Shown here piece by piece: positions 12,563 to 19,399 of a stretch of 64,000 bases of DNA. A model generated the notes under the pieces. That model was not told the DNA's origin and did no database searches. It saw only the letters and a list, made by a program, of their open reading frames with translations. Source of the stretch: Prochlorococcus sp. AG-409-P03 (GTDB taxonomy: Bacteria; Cyanobacteriota; Cyanobacteriia; PCC-6307; Cyanobiaceae); assembly GCA_003215295.1 (NCBI GenBank), contig QCKN01000003.1, forward strand, positions 1 to 64,000, read 5' to 3'. The position numbers and the translations under genes are program-made. Positions within the stretch are counted from its first letter, which is position 1; each line of letters opens with the position of its first letter.

Positions 12563-12838
12563 TTAAGGGTAACAGGTTTTAATGTGTTCTTCGTAATCTG
12601 GGTAAACAAAATAGATTCCACAAGCTAGGCATTTTACTGCTTCAAGAGGATCTTCTGGCTCCTCCCAGTTCGTAGCACAATGAGAAGTTAGATGATCCTC
12701 ACTAGCATACGAATGCTCACATACAGGACAGGGAGGATGGTACTCTACTTTAGTGATACAACTACTGCACAAGAGCAGAGCCGCAAAAAGAAAAGTACCA
12801 ATCAAGCACCCTATGTTAAACTTATAATTACTGCTCAC
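12563..12838 (-). CDS. exported zinc-finger-like protein, possible lipoprotein
   Basis: 91 residues: hydrophobic N-terminus ending in LLLCSSC (imperfect lipobox, Cys 27), then CPVCEHSY...HLTSHC and CLACGIYF...HIKTC, two C2H2-like units. A zinc-finger domain behind a secretion signal is unusual; in the periplasm the cysteines might instead form disulfides. Begins with GTG overlapping the upstream stop. Confidence 0.55.
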   Translation of the reverse strand: MSSNYKFNIGCLIGTFLFAALLLCSSCITKVEYHPPCPVCEHSYASEDHLTSHCATNWEEPEDPLEAVKCLACGIYFVYPDYEEHIKTCYP

Positions 12839-13260
12839 TTGGAGTATTCGTCCATCGCTTTCTCAATAGACTTAAGAACAGCATCATAGGGTTGACGAAC
12901 AAGGATAGGCTCTTCCCTGTAAGTGGTGAACATCAAGCAAGAGTAATCAGTTTTCTTTGCATCTTCGAACCGATATACAGTAGTAATGTATGTTACATTC
13001 ACAAGCATATCATAAGGTTCAACACCTTTAAGGATAATTTCTCCTAGATCACCGTACTCAATGTCTTGCACCCTAAATTCTGCAAATCCAGGGAATACAT
13101 CACCTTTGTAGGTTCCTAGTCTTTTGATAACAGGGCCTTGACCAAGACCTGTACCTCTTCCCAGTCCTCCACCTCTCTGAGTTGGCATGGCTCCCATGAT
13201 AAGCATCATCACACAAGCTACTACCGTTAAACCGAAAACTGTCTTTAATACTTTAATCAT
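12835..13260 (-). CDS. exported or membrane-anchored protein
   Basis: 141 residues with an N-terminal hydrophobic segment (about 4-24) that can serve as signal anchor, a Gly/Arg linker (GGGLGRGTGLGQG) and a beta-rich soluble domain. No family recognised. Overlaps genes on both sides (TAATG with the upstream small gene). Confidence 0.55.
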   Translation of the reverse strand: MIKVLKTVFGLTVVACVMMLIMGAMPTQRGGGLGRGTGLGQGPVIKRLGTYKGDVFPGFAEFRVQDIEYGDLGEIILKGVEPYDMLVNVTYITTVYRFEDAKKTDYSCLMFTTYREEPILVRQPYDAVLKSIEKAMDEYSK

Positions 13261-13424
13261 TATTTAAACTCCACGACAGCCCAATGCTTCCATTTGTTAC
13301 GCTGTCTTTTTCTCCAGACTACAGAACCTCCATGTTCTTTGGCGAACTTTACTGCGTCAGCTTGTTTATGAAACCATCCTAACCAATGCTCGTAAGGTTG
13401 TTTCTTTTGTTGTTTCTTAACCAT
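13260..13424 (-). CDS. small basic Trp-rich protein
   Basis: A 54-residue frame between two confident genes: ATG 13424 overlaps the DUF4406 stop by eight bases and its TAA shares a base with the next ATG. Very basic (MVKKQQKKQ; VVWRKRQRNKWKHW) with five Trp, suggesting nucleic-acid binding. Unrecognised family. Confidence 0.65.
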   Translation of the reverse strand: MVKKQQKKQPYEHWLGWFHKQADAVKFAKEHGGSVVWRKRQRNKWKHWAVVEFK

Positions 13425-13791
13425 TTAATTTCTTTAACTCTTCTGCTTCCTGATACCTTACAGGCATATTAAGTTGCTGTGCTATGTTTCTCTCTAAAAT
13501 CGCTCCTTTACTACTTGCCCACCCGCGCAACATATAAATTTCGTCACATATGACTAGTTTTTTAATAGCTTCACGCATATAATAGTTCCAATCACCTCGC
13601 TTCTCTGCTTGTTCCCTTTGGTGATCGAACCTGAGATTTTCAGGAGGGCAAATAAGCATGGGGTTCACTACATCATACCCTTCGCACGATAAAACTTCAG
13701 TAGCATCTTCGAAATCTTTTTCACAGGTGCTATTACCAGTAATCGGACCACTAACATACATTTTTGTAGATTCTACTGAACTATTCATCAT
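13417..13791 (-). CDS. DUF4406 nucleoside-deoxyribosyltransferase-like protein
   Basis: 124 residues with KMYVSGPITG near the N-terminus, GYDVVNP, and YMREAIKKLVICDEIYMLRGWASSKGAILE: the DUF4406 pattern, related to nucleoside 2-deoxyribosyltransferases. In phages such proteins sit with nucleotide-salvage enzymes, here directly downstream of dCMP deaminase. The activity is inferred from fold similarity only. Confidence 0.7.
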   Translation of the reverse strand: MMNSSVESTKMYVSGPITGNSTCEKDFEDATEVLSCEGYDVVNPMLICPPENLRFDHQREQAEKRGDWNYYMREAIKKLVICDEIYMLRGWASSKGAILERNIAQQLNMPVRYQEAEELKKLNG

Positions 13792-14207
13792 AATTTTTCC
13801 ACCTTAACTCCAGCTTTTTTTAATAAGGTGAGACCTTCACCTTTACTGTATGGTTCATCATACACGACCCTCTCTATACCTGATTGAATAATGAGTTTTG
13901 CACAATCAAAACAAGGACAACAAGTAACATATAGTGTTGCGCCTTCGGATGAATTAGTAGAGCGAGCAAGTTTCGTGATGGCATTTGATTCTGCGTGTAA
14001 GACCTCTGGTTTGGTATAGTAGTGATCCACATGGTCAACATATTCGCAACTATTATCAAAGCCCCTAGGAGTTCCATTCAAACCCTCTGCTATGATATGA
14101 GTATCCTTTACAATCAAACAACCTACTTTCCTTCTTTGAGCATGAGAGAGCTTTGCCAACTCTCTTGCCATGTTCATATAAGTCTTATCTAGTTTATCTT
14201 TTTCCAC
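13788..14207 (-). CDS. deoxycytidylate deaminase
   Basis: 139 residues with HAE (71-73) and PCFDC (98-102), the zinc site of the dCMP/cytidine deaminase fold, plus the phage-typical LNGTPRGFDNS loop. It converts dCMP to dUMP, feeding dTMP synthesis. Starts with GTG and overlaps the nuclease gene upstream by 14 bases. A second deaminase-like protein lies at 22369-22707. Confidence 0.8.
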   Translation of the reverse strand: MEKDKLDKTYMNMARELAKLSHAQRRKVGCLIVKDTHIIAEGLNGTPRGFDNSCEYVDHVDHYYTKPEVLHAESNAITKLARSTNSSEGATLYVTCCPCFDCAKLIIQSGIERVVYDEPYSKGEGLTLLKKAGVKVEKL

Positions 14208-14565
14208 CGAAATACTCTACTGCAAAGCCTTCTTCGATTAGTTGCCTGTTAATATTCGTTTGCTCCTGCCCATCCCCTGCATTCTGGTCAGCAAAGACAG
14301 TACCTAAGTATCGTCCATACTTACCCTTCTTGTTGGTTTGTAAGATAAGATCTCCTTCGTACTGTTCAAGCAATTCGATAAGTCTCTTCTTACTAGCTAA
14401 TCCTCTGGCCTTTTCCTCCAAGTCCCTAGTTCTGCTTTCTGGAGTATTAATTCCATACATCCTCACCCTGATTTTGTGTGAGATGTTGAAGCCTAGGTCC
14501 ACGGTGCAGTCGAAGGTATCACCATCGACGATGTGATCTATAGTTTTTATTTTATATTCGTACAT
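14194..14565 (-). CDS. staphylococcal-nuclease-like (SNase) protein
   Basis: 123 residues: DGDTF (14-18), RVRMYGINTPE (33-43) and GKYGRYLG (about 81-88) match the SNase/thermonuclease catalytic core, with the Asp, Arg and Glu expected for calcium-dependent phosphodiester cleavage. No signal peptide is seen, so it may act inside the cell on host DNA or RNA. First gene after the tRNA region; a TATAAATT sequence precedes its ATG. Confidence 0.75.
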   Translation of the reverse strand: MYEYKIKTIDHIVDGDTFDCTVDLGFNISHKIRVRMYGINTPESRTRDLEEKARGLASKKRLIELLEQYEGDLILQTNKKGKYGRYLGTVFADQNAGDGQEQTNINRQLIEEGFAVEYFGGKR

Positions 14566-14583
14566 AATTTATATATTAAAAGT

Positions 14584-14664
14584 GAAGCCCCGCAAGCATA
14601 GCGTTATGTTGTGAACGGGTACTAGTTCTGGGGGAAAGAACTTTTCCTCATGTTGCGGGGCTTC
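14584..14664 (-). ncRNA. 81-base three-way-junction-like RNA
   Basis: The 12-bp arms 14653-14664 and 14584-14595 (GAAGCCCCGCAA on the minus strand) close a domain with hairpins AGTTCT/AGAACT (14642-14624) and CATA/TATG (14609-14598). It follows tRNA-Arg by 12 bases and precedes the SNase gene. It may terminate the tRNA transcript or be an independent RNA; T-richness after the stem is modest. Confidence 0.5.
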
Positions 14665-14676
14665 TGTTTATTATAG

Positions 14677-14753
14677 TGGCACTCCCGTCAGGATTCGAAC
14701 CTGAAATCTACGGATTAGAAGTCCGTTGCATTATCCTGTTATGCTACGGGAGC
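14677..14753 (-). tRNA. tRNA-Arg (anticodon UCU), CCA encoded
   Basis: Acceptor GCTCCCG/CGGGAGT, anticodon arm ACGGA-CTTCTAA-TCCGT, T arm with GGTTCGAATCC, and an encoded GCCA 3' end. It reads AGA, common in A+T-rich phage genes and often rare in hosts. Confidence 0.9.
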
Positions 14754-14766
14754 TTACGAGAATTTA

Positions 14767-14973
14767 CTACTGCTCAACTTTTACTACCCAAGACCTTGGA
14801 ATAAAAGAACTCTTATCCTTTAAAGTGAGTACCACATACTTTCCTCGCTCAACTGCTCCAAGGATATCAGTATACTCCCAAATTTCAATGGGTGCATTTT
14901 CAAATCTCTGTATATGAAACCTTACAGGAGGTTCTACAGCGAAATCAAACAGTAGTTGACGGTATTCTTGCAT
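14767..14973 (-). CDS. small protein between two tRNAs
   Basis: 68 residues, beta-rich (VVLTLKDKSSFIPRSWVVKVE). The ATG at 14973 is only six bases after the CCA end of tRNA-Leu, with no Shine-Dalgarno, so maturation of the tRNA 3' end would leave an almost leaderless mRNA. Function unknown. Confidence 0.55.
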   Translation of the reverse strand: MQEYRQLLFDFAVEPPVRFHIQRFENAPIEIWEYTDILGAVERGKYVVLTLKDKSSFIPRSWVVKVEQ

Positions 14974-14979
14974 TGTATT

Positions 14980-15056
14980 TGGTAGGACGAGTGGGACTCG
15001 AACCCACACTTGACAGATTTTAAGTCTGTTGCCTCTGCCGATTGGGCTATCGTCCC
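14980..15056 (-). tRNA. tRNA-Leu (anticodon UAA) with short variable loop
   Basis: Acceptor GGGACGA/TCGTCCT, anticodon arm ACAGA-CTTAAAA-TCTGT (anticodon TAA), T arm GTGGG/CCCAC, A73, CCA encoded. The variable loop is five bases (CAAGT), whereas bacterial tRNA-Leu normally has a long variable arm. It reads UUA; what it is charged with is uncertain, though A73 fits leucine. Confidence 0.8.
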
Positions 15057-15103
15057 ATAGATAGCACCTAGTCTTTTTCTATCTCTAAAAATATAACTAT
15101 GCA

Positions 15104-15358
15104 CTATAGACTTTGTTGCCCGTAATCCCCACGATCCCACTCAAATCCAGCATGGTAATCCTTATCAGAAGGATCAATGTGCCCTTCATCCTGCTGTTCT
15201 AGCAGTAGCTTGTTTTTACATCTCTTAGTCCTGTAAGCTACTACGCAAACGCTTTTTACATCAATCTTCTCAATGGTCCATCCTTCGGATTGCACTTCTT
15301 CTACTAGTTTTTCTAGTTCACGCAAACTCTTAGCTACCCTAATCTTCCACTCATACAT
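15104..15358 (-). CDS. small hypothetical protein between tRNAs
   Basis: 84 residues: N-terminal alpha/beta unit (helix RELEKLVEEVQSEGW then strands KIDVKSVCVVAYRTK) and an acidic tail. The pattern recalls short DUF proteins with a TIEKI/CVVAY strand pair, but I cannot name it. Lies between tRNA-Asn and tRNA-Leu. Confidence 0.55.
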   Translation of the reverse strand: MYEWKIRVAKSLRELEKLVEEVQSEGWTIEKIDVKSVCVVAYRTKRCKNKLLLEQQDEGHIDPSDKDYHAGFEWDRGDYGQQSL

Positions 15359-15366
15359 AATTAAAT

Positions 15367-15442
15367 TGGCTCCTCGACTTGGACTCGAACCAAGAACCCT
15401 TCGGTTAACAGCCGAATGCTCTACCTATTGAGCTATCGAGGA
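15367..15442 (-). tRNA. tRNA-Asn (anticodon GUU), CCA encoded
   Basis: Acceptor TCCTCGA/TCGAGGA, D arm GCTC...GAGC, anticodon arm TTCGG-CTGTTAA-CCGAA, T arm CTTGG/CCAAG, G73 and CCA. Confidence 0.9.
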
Positions 15443-15454
15443 TTCCTCCTTTGG

Positions 15455-15568
15455 TTACTTCTTTTTAGTTACCTTCTTCTTAGAACTTTTCTTCACATCA
15501 TCAGGATGAGCAAAGATTGTATCTTTAAGAAGCTCTCTGATGTTTTTTTCCATATTAATTTCTAGCAT
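15455..15568 (-). CDS. 37-residue Lys-tailed peptide
   Basis: ATG 15568 follows ACAGGAG at a proper distance. The sequence ends in KKSSKKKVTKKK, similar in style to the tail of the protein at 15903-16061. Probably binds nucleic acid or an acidic partner. Lies between tRNA-Asn and the folded RNAs next to tRNA-Ile. Confidence 0.55.
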   Translation of the reverse strand: MLEINMEKNIRELLKDTIFAHPDDVKKSSKKKVTKKK

Positions 15569-15590
15569 ATCTACTCCTGTAAAATAAAAT

Positions 15591-15682
15591 GGAGGGGCGC
15601 AGAGTCCCGAAAGACCCCGCGTAGCCCCTCCTTGCTAAGATTTCGGTTCTGACAGCTTCTCTCACGATCAGCTAATCTTAGC
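15591..15682 (-). ncRNA. two consecutive strong hairpins beside tRNA-Ile
   Basis: Hairpin A: GGAGGGGC/GCCCCTCC (15591-15598 with 15624-15631) stacked on an 8-bp helix with G-U pairs around a TTTCGG loop, followed on the minus strand by ATTTTATTTT. Hairpin B: GCTAAGATT/AATCTTAGC (15634-15642 with 15674-15682). B ends five bases from the tRNA-Ile 3' end. A resembles a terminator; B may be a processing signal. Confidence 0.55.
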
Positions 15683-15687
15683 GTATC

Positions 15688-15765
15688 TGGTAGGCAAGGC
15701 TGGACTTGAACCAGCGACCTCAGCTTTATAAGAACCGCGCTCTAACCTGTCTGAGCTACTTGCCC
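15688..15765 (-). tRNA. tRNA-Ile (anticodon UAU), CCA encoded
   Basis: Acceptor GGGCAAG/CTTGCCT, D arm GCTC...GAGC, anticodon arm CGGTT-CTTATAA-AGCTG, T arm GCTGG/CCAGC, A73 and CCA. It reads AUA without needing lysidine modification. Confidence 0.9.
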
Positions 15766-15771
15766 GAAGTA

Positions 15772-15820
15772 GAAGAGAGAGTGCTGGTTGTATGCAAGAT
15801 CGTTAAAGCACTCTCTCTTC
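15772..15820 (-). other. 14-bp perfect hairpin upstream of tRNA-Ile
   Basis: Arms 15772-15785 and 15807-15820 are exact complements. The 21-base loop contains AACGAT (minus strand), complementary to ATCGTT a little upstream in the transcript (15838-15833), so a pseudoknot is possible. It sits in the leader of the tRNA transcript. Confidence 0.5.
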
Positions 15821-15867
15821 TTAATGTTAAAGAACGATTGCCAAGGCTGAGTTGCCCCGTGCAAGAT

Positions 15868-15873
15868 ATTATA
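15868..15873 (-). promoter_or_regulatory. -10 box, probable promoter of the tRNA region
   Basis: TATAAT on the minus strand at 15873-15868, with only a weak -35 region upstream. It would start a transcript about 95 bases before tRNA-Ile. Confidence 0.45.
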
Positions 15874-15902
15874 TGCCCGTACCTCGAAAAGTAATAAAGA
15901 AA

Positions 15903-16061
15903 CTAGCTCTTTTTGGTAGCTTTCTTCTTTTTGGTAGCTTTCTTTGCCTTAGTGACTACAGGAGCATCAGCAACGCCAAGCTCTATCATGGCTCGGCCTT
16001 TAGCTACAGGCTTTCCTGCTTTCCTTGCTGCGTTTCTTAATCTTCTTGATCTTCCACCCAT
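15903..16061 (-). CDS. small histone-like basic protein
   Basis: 52 residues with AAGGA before ATG 16061. Arg-rich start (MGGRSRRLRNAARK), a short neutral middle, and a repeated AKKATKKKKATKKS tail like bacterial histone-H1-type tails. It probably binds DNA or RNA. Directly follows the Clp-type gene. Confidence 0.6.
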   Translation of the reverse strand: MGGRSRRLRNAARKAGKPVAKGRAMIELGVADAPVVTKAKKATKKKKATKKS

Positions 16062-16062
16062 T

Positions 16063-17388
16063 TTAAAATTCCTTAGTTTTTATGATGATAAGTTCGTTAT
16101 CCACGATCTTTGATGAATAAAGATTCCCATCCTTTTCAGGAACCCTCTTCTCTAGAATTGCTTCTGCTACTTTAACAGAAACATTGTTACGAATAAATCT
16201 ATTTATATTTCTCGCTCCATATTCTTTTGAATATCCATTTGTAATTATATAGTCAAGAAGAGATTTAGTTTTCCGAATTGGGATGTCTTTAAGCTCCATT
16301 TTGGCTATTTCTCGTAAGTTATCTTGCGACAATTGGTTAAAGAAAATGAAATGGTCAATACGATTTAAGAATTCTGGATTAAAATTCTTCTTAACAGACT
16401 CTAATACTTGATCCTTGCTCTGTTCATAGTCTACAGGAGACTTATCAAAGCCTACAAGCATTTTATTTATCTTAGTATCATTCAAGCCTTGGTTGGATGT
16501 AAAGATAAAAATAGACTTAGAAAAATCAAGCACCTTTCCCATATTATCCGTTACAGTACCATCATCCAAAAGGGACAATAAGAAATCATAGAATTTGGGA
16601 TGTGCTTTCTCTATCTCATCAAAAAGGAAAATCCACTTGTTCGATGCATCAGCTTTTTCAGCTAAAATACTCGTTTCTGTATGACCAACATAACCTGGAG
16701 GAGCCCCGATTAACTTAGCGTAGTCATGCGAGGAAGAGAACTCTCCACAGTTAATCTTGTAAAAGTTACCACTATACTTTTCGCCCAGCGCCTTAGCCAA
16801 TTTAGTTTTGCCAACGCCTGTAGGTCCGATAAAAAAGTAAGAACTAAAGGTATCCAACCCCGTAGCTAACAACTTAAGCGAACTCATAATACCTTTTATA
16901 GCCTCTTCCTGCCCAATAACAGAACTTATTAGGTGCTTCTCTATCCTTTCAATATCGGACAGAGTTGATAAAGGGTATGTTTTTTCGTTTCCCACTTGTG
17001 GTTGCTGGTCAATATGAACCTTTCCTATATATTTTTTAAATAACTCATTTGCGTTATTGATCGCAAAATTGGCGTTAATGTCGAAACAAATAAACTCAAA
17101 CTCGAAATGAGGATAAGCCTCCACTATAGTTGTATATAGAGCAGAAATAAGATCTTCATACACCCCCGCCTTCTTATAATCATCTTCTCCTATATAGAAA
17201 GCCTCTAAATCTAACATGAATAAGTCTACTATGGATTTTTTGTAATCCATAACCTTTATGGAGTTGGGACTAGAGAGAAACTTCTGTTTTGTTTTCTCGT
17301 ATAAACGAACTTCCTCTTCGGGATCTAGTATCTTAACAGAAACAATCTCGTCTAACTCTTTGCAGTAAATTTTATAACTATCAGTCAT
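16063..17388 (-). CDS. Clp/Hsp100-type AAA+ ATPase, single module
   Basis: 441 residues. After an unrecognised N-terminal ~150 residues, an AAA+ module of the ClpA/ClpB D2 type: Walker A GPTGVGKT (188-195), pore loop GYVG (232-235), Walker B FLFDEIEKAH (255-263) with D257/E258, sensor TSN, arginine region FLNRIDHF, and a C-terminal small domain with GARN. It would unfold or remodel protein substrates as a hexamer. I see no tripeptide for ClpP docking and no second AAA module. Its N-terminus may confer substrate choice. Overlaps the upstream gene by eight bases. Confidence 0.8.
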   Translation of the reverse strand: MTDSYKIYCKELDEIVSVKILDPEEEVRLYEKTKQKFLSSPNSIKVMDYKKSIVDLFMLDLEAFYIGEDDYKKAGVYEDLISALYTTIVEAYPHFEFEFICFDINANFAINNANELFKKYIGKVHIDQQPQVGNEKTYPLSTLSDIERIEKHLISSVIGQEEAIKGIMSSLKLLATGLDTFSSYFFIGPTGVGKTKLAKALGEKYSGNFYKINCGEFSSSHDYAKLIGAPPGYVGHTETSILAEKADASNKWIFLFDEIEKAHPKFYDFLLSLLDDGTVTDNMGKVLDFSKSIFIFTSNQGLNDTKINKMLVGFDKSPVDYEQSKDQVLESVKKNFNPEFLNRIDHFIFFNQLSQDNLREIAKMELKDIPIRKTKSLLDYIITNGYSKEYGARNINRFIRNNVSVKVAEAILEKRVPEKDGNLYSSKIVDNELIIIKTKEF

Positions 17389-17716
17389 TTTTTGATAAGT
17401 TTTCTAAGTGACTAAACACATTAGCCATGGAAGTTTTTGACCCTTGCTCCTTCTCTTTCATAGAGTCTATCTTAACAACCAAGTCCATAACTTTAACAAT
17501 ATTTGCTTTTGAGGTTTGCGCCAGTTTTAAACAATCCACCATCTGTGACTTTGCAACAGAATCTTGTGGGTTTTCATCCACCATCTCTTTAAAATAGCGA
17601 TACGCTTCTAAGGCTAGTGTTCTATCCTCAGTAGCGTCATCAATAATCTTTTTAGCGTGTTTTTGGAGTCTATTTGCGTCTAGAACTCCGCGCTTTAGTT
17701 GATACTCTTTTGGCAT
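17381..17716 (-). CDS. helical hypothetical protein
   Basis: 111 residues, almost entirely helical (TLALEAYRYFKEMVDENP; QTSKANIVKVMDLVVKIDSMKEKEQG). Size and style are compatible with a small terminase subunit or an adaptor for the adjacent ATPase, but neither is supported by a motif. Confidence 0.55.
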   Translation of the reverse strand: MPKEYQLKRGVLDANRLQKHAKKIIDDATEDRTLALEAYRYFKEMVDENPQDSVAKSQMVDCLKLAQTSKANIVKVMDLVVKIDSMKEKEQGSKTSMANVFSHLENLSKND

Positions 17717-17858
17717 CCTTCATCCTTTCATCTATATAATATGTTAAAATTTCTTCGAAATCTTTACTCGTTATCTCCCAAGGAAATAACTTAAACCAGT
17801 CCAAGGTAAAATCTGGACTACCACTTTTTTCTTGTGAACTTTTCAAAATCTCCATCAT
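17670..17858 (-). CDS. small hypothetical protein
   Basis: 62 residues with an aromatic stretch (TLDWFKLFPWEITSKDFEEILTYY) and basic tail. It overlaps the downstream gene by 47 bases and the upstream one by 41, more than usual here, but is the only frame covering 17717-17817. The start is uncertain. Confidence 0.45.
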   Translation of the reverse strand: MMEILKSSQEKSGSPDFTLDWFKLFPWEITSKDFEEILTYYIDERMKDAKRVSTKARSSRRK

Positions 17859-18012
17859 CTTCCCACTCTGAGTAAATATCAGAATCGTCTAGATCCTCGT
17901 TGTTATCCTCTTTTTTTGTAACATCTTCCACTCTCTCTTTTACATTTACTTTTTTCTTTTTCTTGGAAAAAGAATGATTAACCTCTCCTCTAAACTTATA
18001 TGATTTACTCAT
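17818..18012 (-). CDS. small charged protein
   Basis: 64 residues: a lysine run (SKKKKKVNVKERVED) then a very acidic C-terminal half (NNEDLDDSDIYSEWEDDGD). Probably disordered. ATG 18012 overlaps the preceding stop. Confidence 0.5.
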   Translation of the reverse strand: MSKSYKFRGEVNHSFSKKKKKVNVKERVEDVTKKEDNNEDLDDSDIYSEWEDDGDFEKFTRKKW

Positions 18013-18241
18013 TGGATAACTTTTTAGCCTCTTCCAAGAGATCTTCTGCCTCATTAGCATAATCCTCTCTCTTCTCTGCGCGTGTTACATTTTGTTTATA
18101 GACTCTAATTCCTTCCATCCTAATCAAAAAAACCATTCCTAATTCTAGTTTAGGGTACAGGCAAAAAATAGAGGCTAGAAAGTTAAGAGTTGAGCCTACA
18201 AACTCTAACATATAAAAAACAAGATACTTAAGGTAGTTCAT
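18005..18241 (-). CDS. membrane protein with coiled-coil tail
   Basis: 78 residues: hydrophobic segment about residues 5-40 (LVFYMLEFVGSTLNFLASIFCLY and following), probably two passes, then a charged helix (AEKREDYANEAEDLLEEAKKL). ATG 18241 is the first in-frame ATG outside the upstream gene. Function unknown. Confidence 0.5.
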   Translation of the reverse strand: MNYLKYLVFYMLEFVGSTLNFLASIFCLYPKLELGMVFLIRMEGIRVYKQNVTRAEKREDYANEAEDLLEEAKKLSNE

Positions 18242-18242
18242 A

Positions 18243-18572
18243 TTAATTATCTTCAATAATATTAATTGGGCCTAACAGATCATTCCTAGTAAGTTCCCTC
18301 ATAATAATACCATTATGAGGGAACTTTAAAACTACGGTTTCAGACTTTACATCCCAACATAGTTGGGCAACATTAGGGTCTGCCTCCATTAGATCCCACA
18401 CAAAGTTATAAATTAAACACTTTGAAAAGTATTCCTTAAACTGTGGGGAATTTTTCTTGATATGCTCGTACCCCTTCCTTCTATTAAGGAAGAACTGCAA
18501 TTGAGCCTGAGTAAGATACAGGCCCTCAACATCCACAAATACTGGTTTTCTAAACTGTGAGTCGTTGTCCAT
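18243..18572 (-). CDS. hypothetical protein starting at a terminator
   Basis: 109 residues, mixed alpha/beta, no family recognised. ATG 18572 comes immediately after the T-run of the terminator hairpin 18609-18580; an in-frame TTG inside the hairpin stem is the only earlier start. No independent Shine-Dalgarno is seen, so translation may depend on read-through or on RNA refolding. Confidence 0.5.
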   Translation of the reverse strand: MDNDSQFRKPVFVDVEGLYLTQAQLQFFLNRRKGYEHIKKNSPQFKEYFSKCLIYNFVWDLMEADPNVAQLCWDVKSETVVLKFPHNGIIMRELTRNDLLGPINIIEDN

Positions 18573-18609
18573 AAAAACACCGTCCAAGATATTTAGGTAT
18601 CTTGGACGG
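18573..18609 (-). terminator. terminator abutting the 18572 start codon
   Basis: Arms 18598-18609 and 18580-18591 are a perfect 12-bp stem with a six-base loop, followed on the minus strand by TGTTTTT and then ATG. It ends the DUF932 transcript. Confidence 0.8.
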
Positions 18610-18617
18610 TCGGTACT

Positions 18618-19388
18618 TCAATTTTTAGAGTAATTGGAGGCTAAATCCCACAATTCAGTATTAATCTCAAGGTTTTTGTCAATAGAAGTAATAGTCCTGG
18701 AAGACCGTCTACCGCCATTAACCATAAACCCTCCACGGATCAGGTTTTCCTGTGCCCTATTAAAGACAGTCCAAAGGTTGTCCTCAGCATCCTCCATTCT
18801 GCGCGTTTGAAGAACACTATTAACTGTCATCTCATCAGGGTTCTCGAAACGCAACTTTGCAGCATCAAGACCGAAACTAGCAACCTGCTTCTTGTCCATC
18901 TGAATACCCTTCCAATCATCGACCACATCAAGGATACGCTCGGCAGACTCAATGAACTTCTTAGACGCATCAACAACTTGATCGTCAGAGTAACCCATGT
19001 GGCGAATCCGAATAGGTGCAAGATGCTCAGTACCCACAACCATGCCATTAGAGCAGATCATACGGTAAAGGCCGAACCTAAGCTGATAGTTAGCCCTTCC
19101 ATTGTGAGAGTTGAACAGCACAAGTTCAGGGAATGTATCCCCAACTTTACCTTCACCATCCCAAACAGCAGTATCCTCATGCCTGAGACGAATCAGGTGC
19201 TTCGCGTGTTGACGCTCCTCATCTGTTCGGCTAGAAACCTGTTGAGCAGAAGTAGGAACCCAACCTTCCTCAGAGAGAACATCAAGGATGCGGGTAGTGG
19301 GAATGAATGAGTATTTGTCCGAAAGTCGATCCGACCTAGTGGTAGAAAAGACAGAAGGCATAGTTTCTTTAGTAATAATTCCGTACAT
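18618..19388 (-). CDS. DUF932 family protein
   Basis: 256 residues resembling the phage/plasmid DUF932 family (TIGR03299-type): YSFIPTTRILDVLSEEGWVPTSAQQ near the N-terminus, the central LFNSHNGRANYQLRFGLYRMICSNGMV signature and a C-terminal helical part (VFNRAQENLIRGG). The family is widespread on mobile elements and its biochemical role is unproven. Stands in its own unit with the following terminator. Confidence 0.8.
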   Translation of the reverse strand: MYGIITKETMPSVFSTTRSDRLSDKYSFIPTTRILDVLSEEGWVPTSAQQVSSRTDEERQHAKHLIRLRHEDTAVWDGEGKVGDTFPELVLFNSHNGRANYQLRFGLYRMICSNGMVVGTEHLAPIRIRHMGYSDDQVVDASKKFIESAERILDVVDDWKGIQMDKKQVASFGLDAAKLRFENPDEMTVNSVLQTRRMEDAEDNLWTVFNRAQENLIRGGFMVNGGRRSSRTITSIDKNLEINTELWDLASNYSKN

Positions 19389-19399
19389 AAATAAATCTC

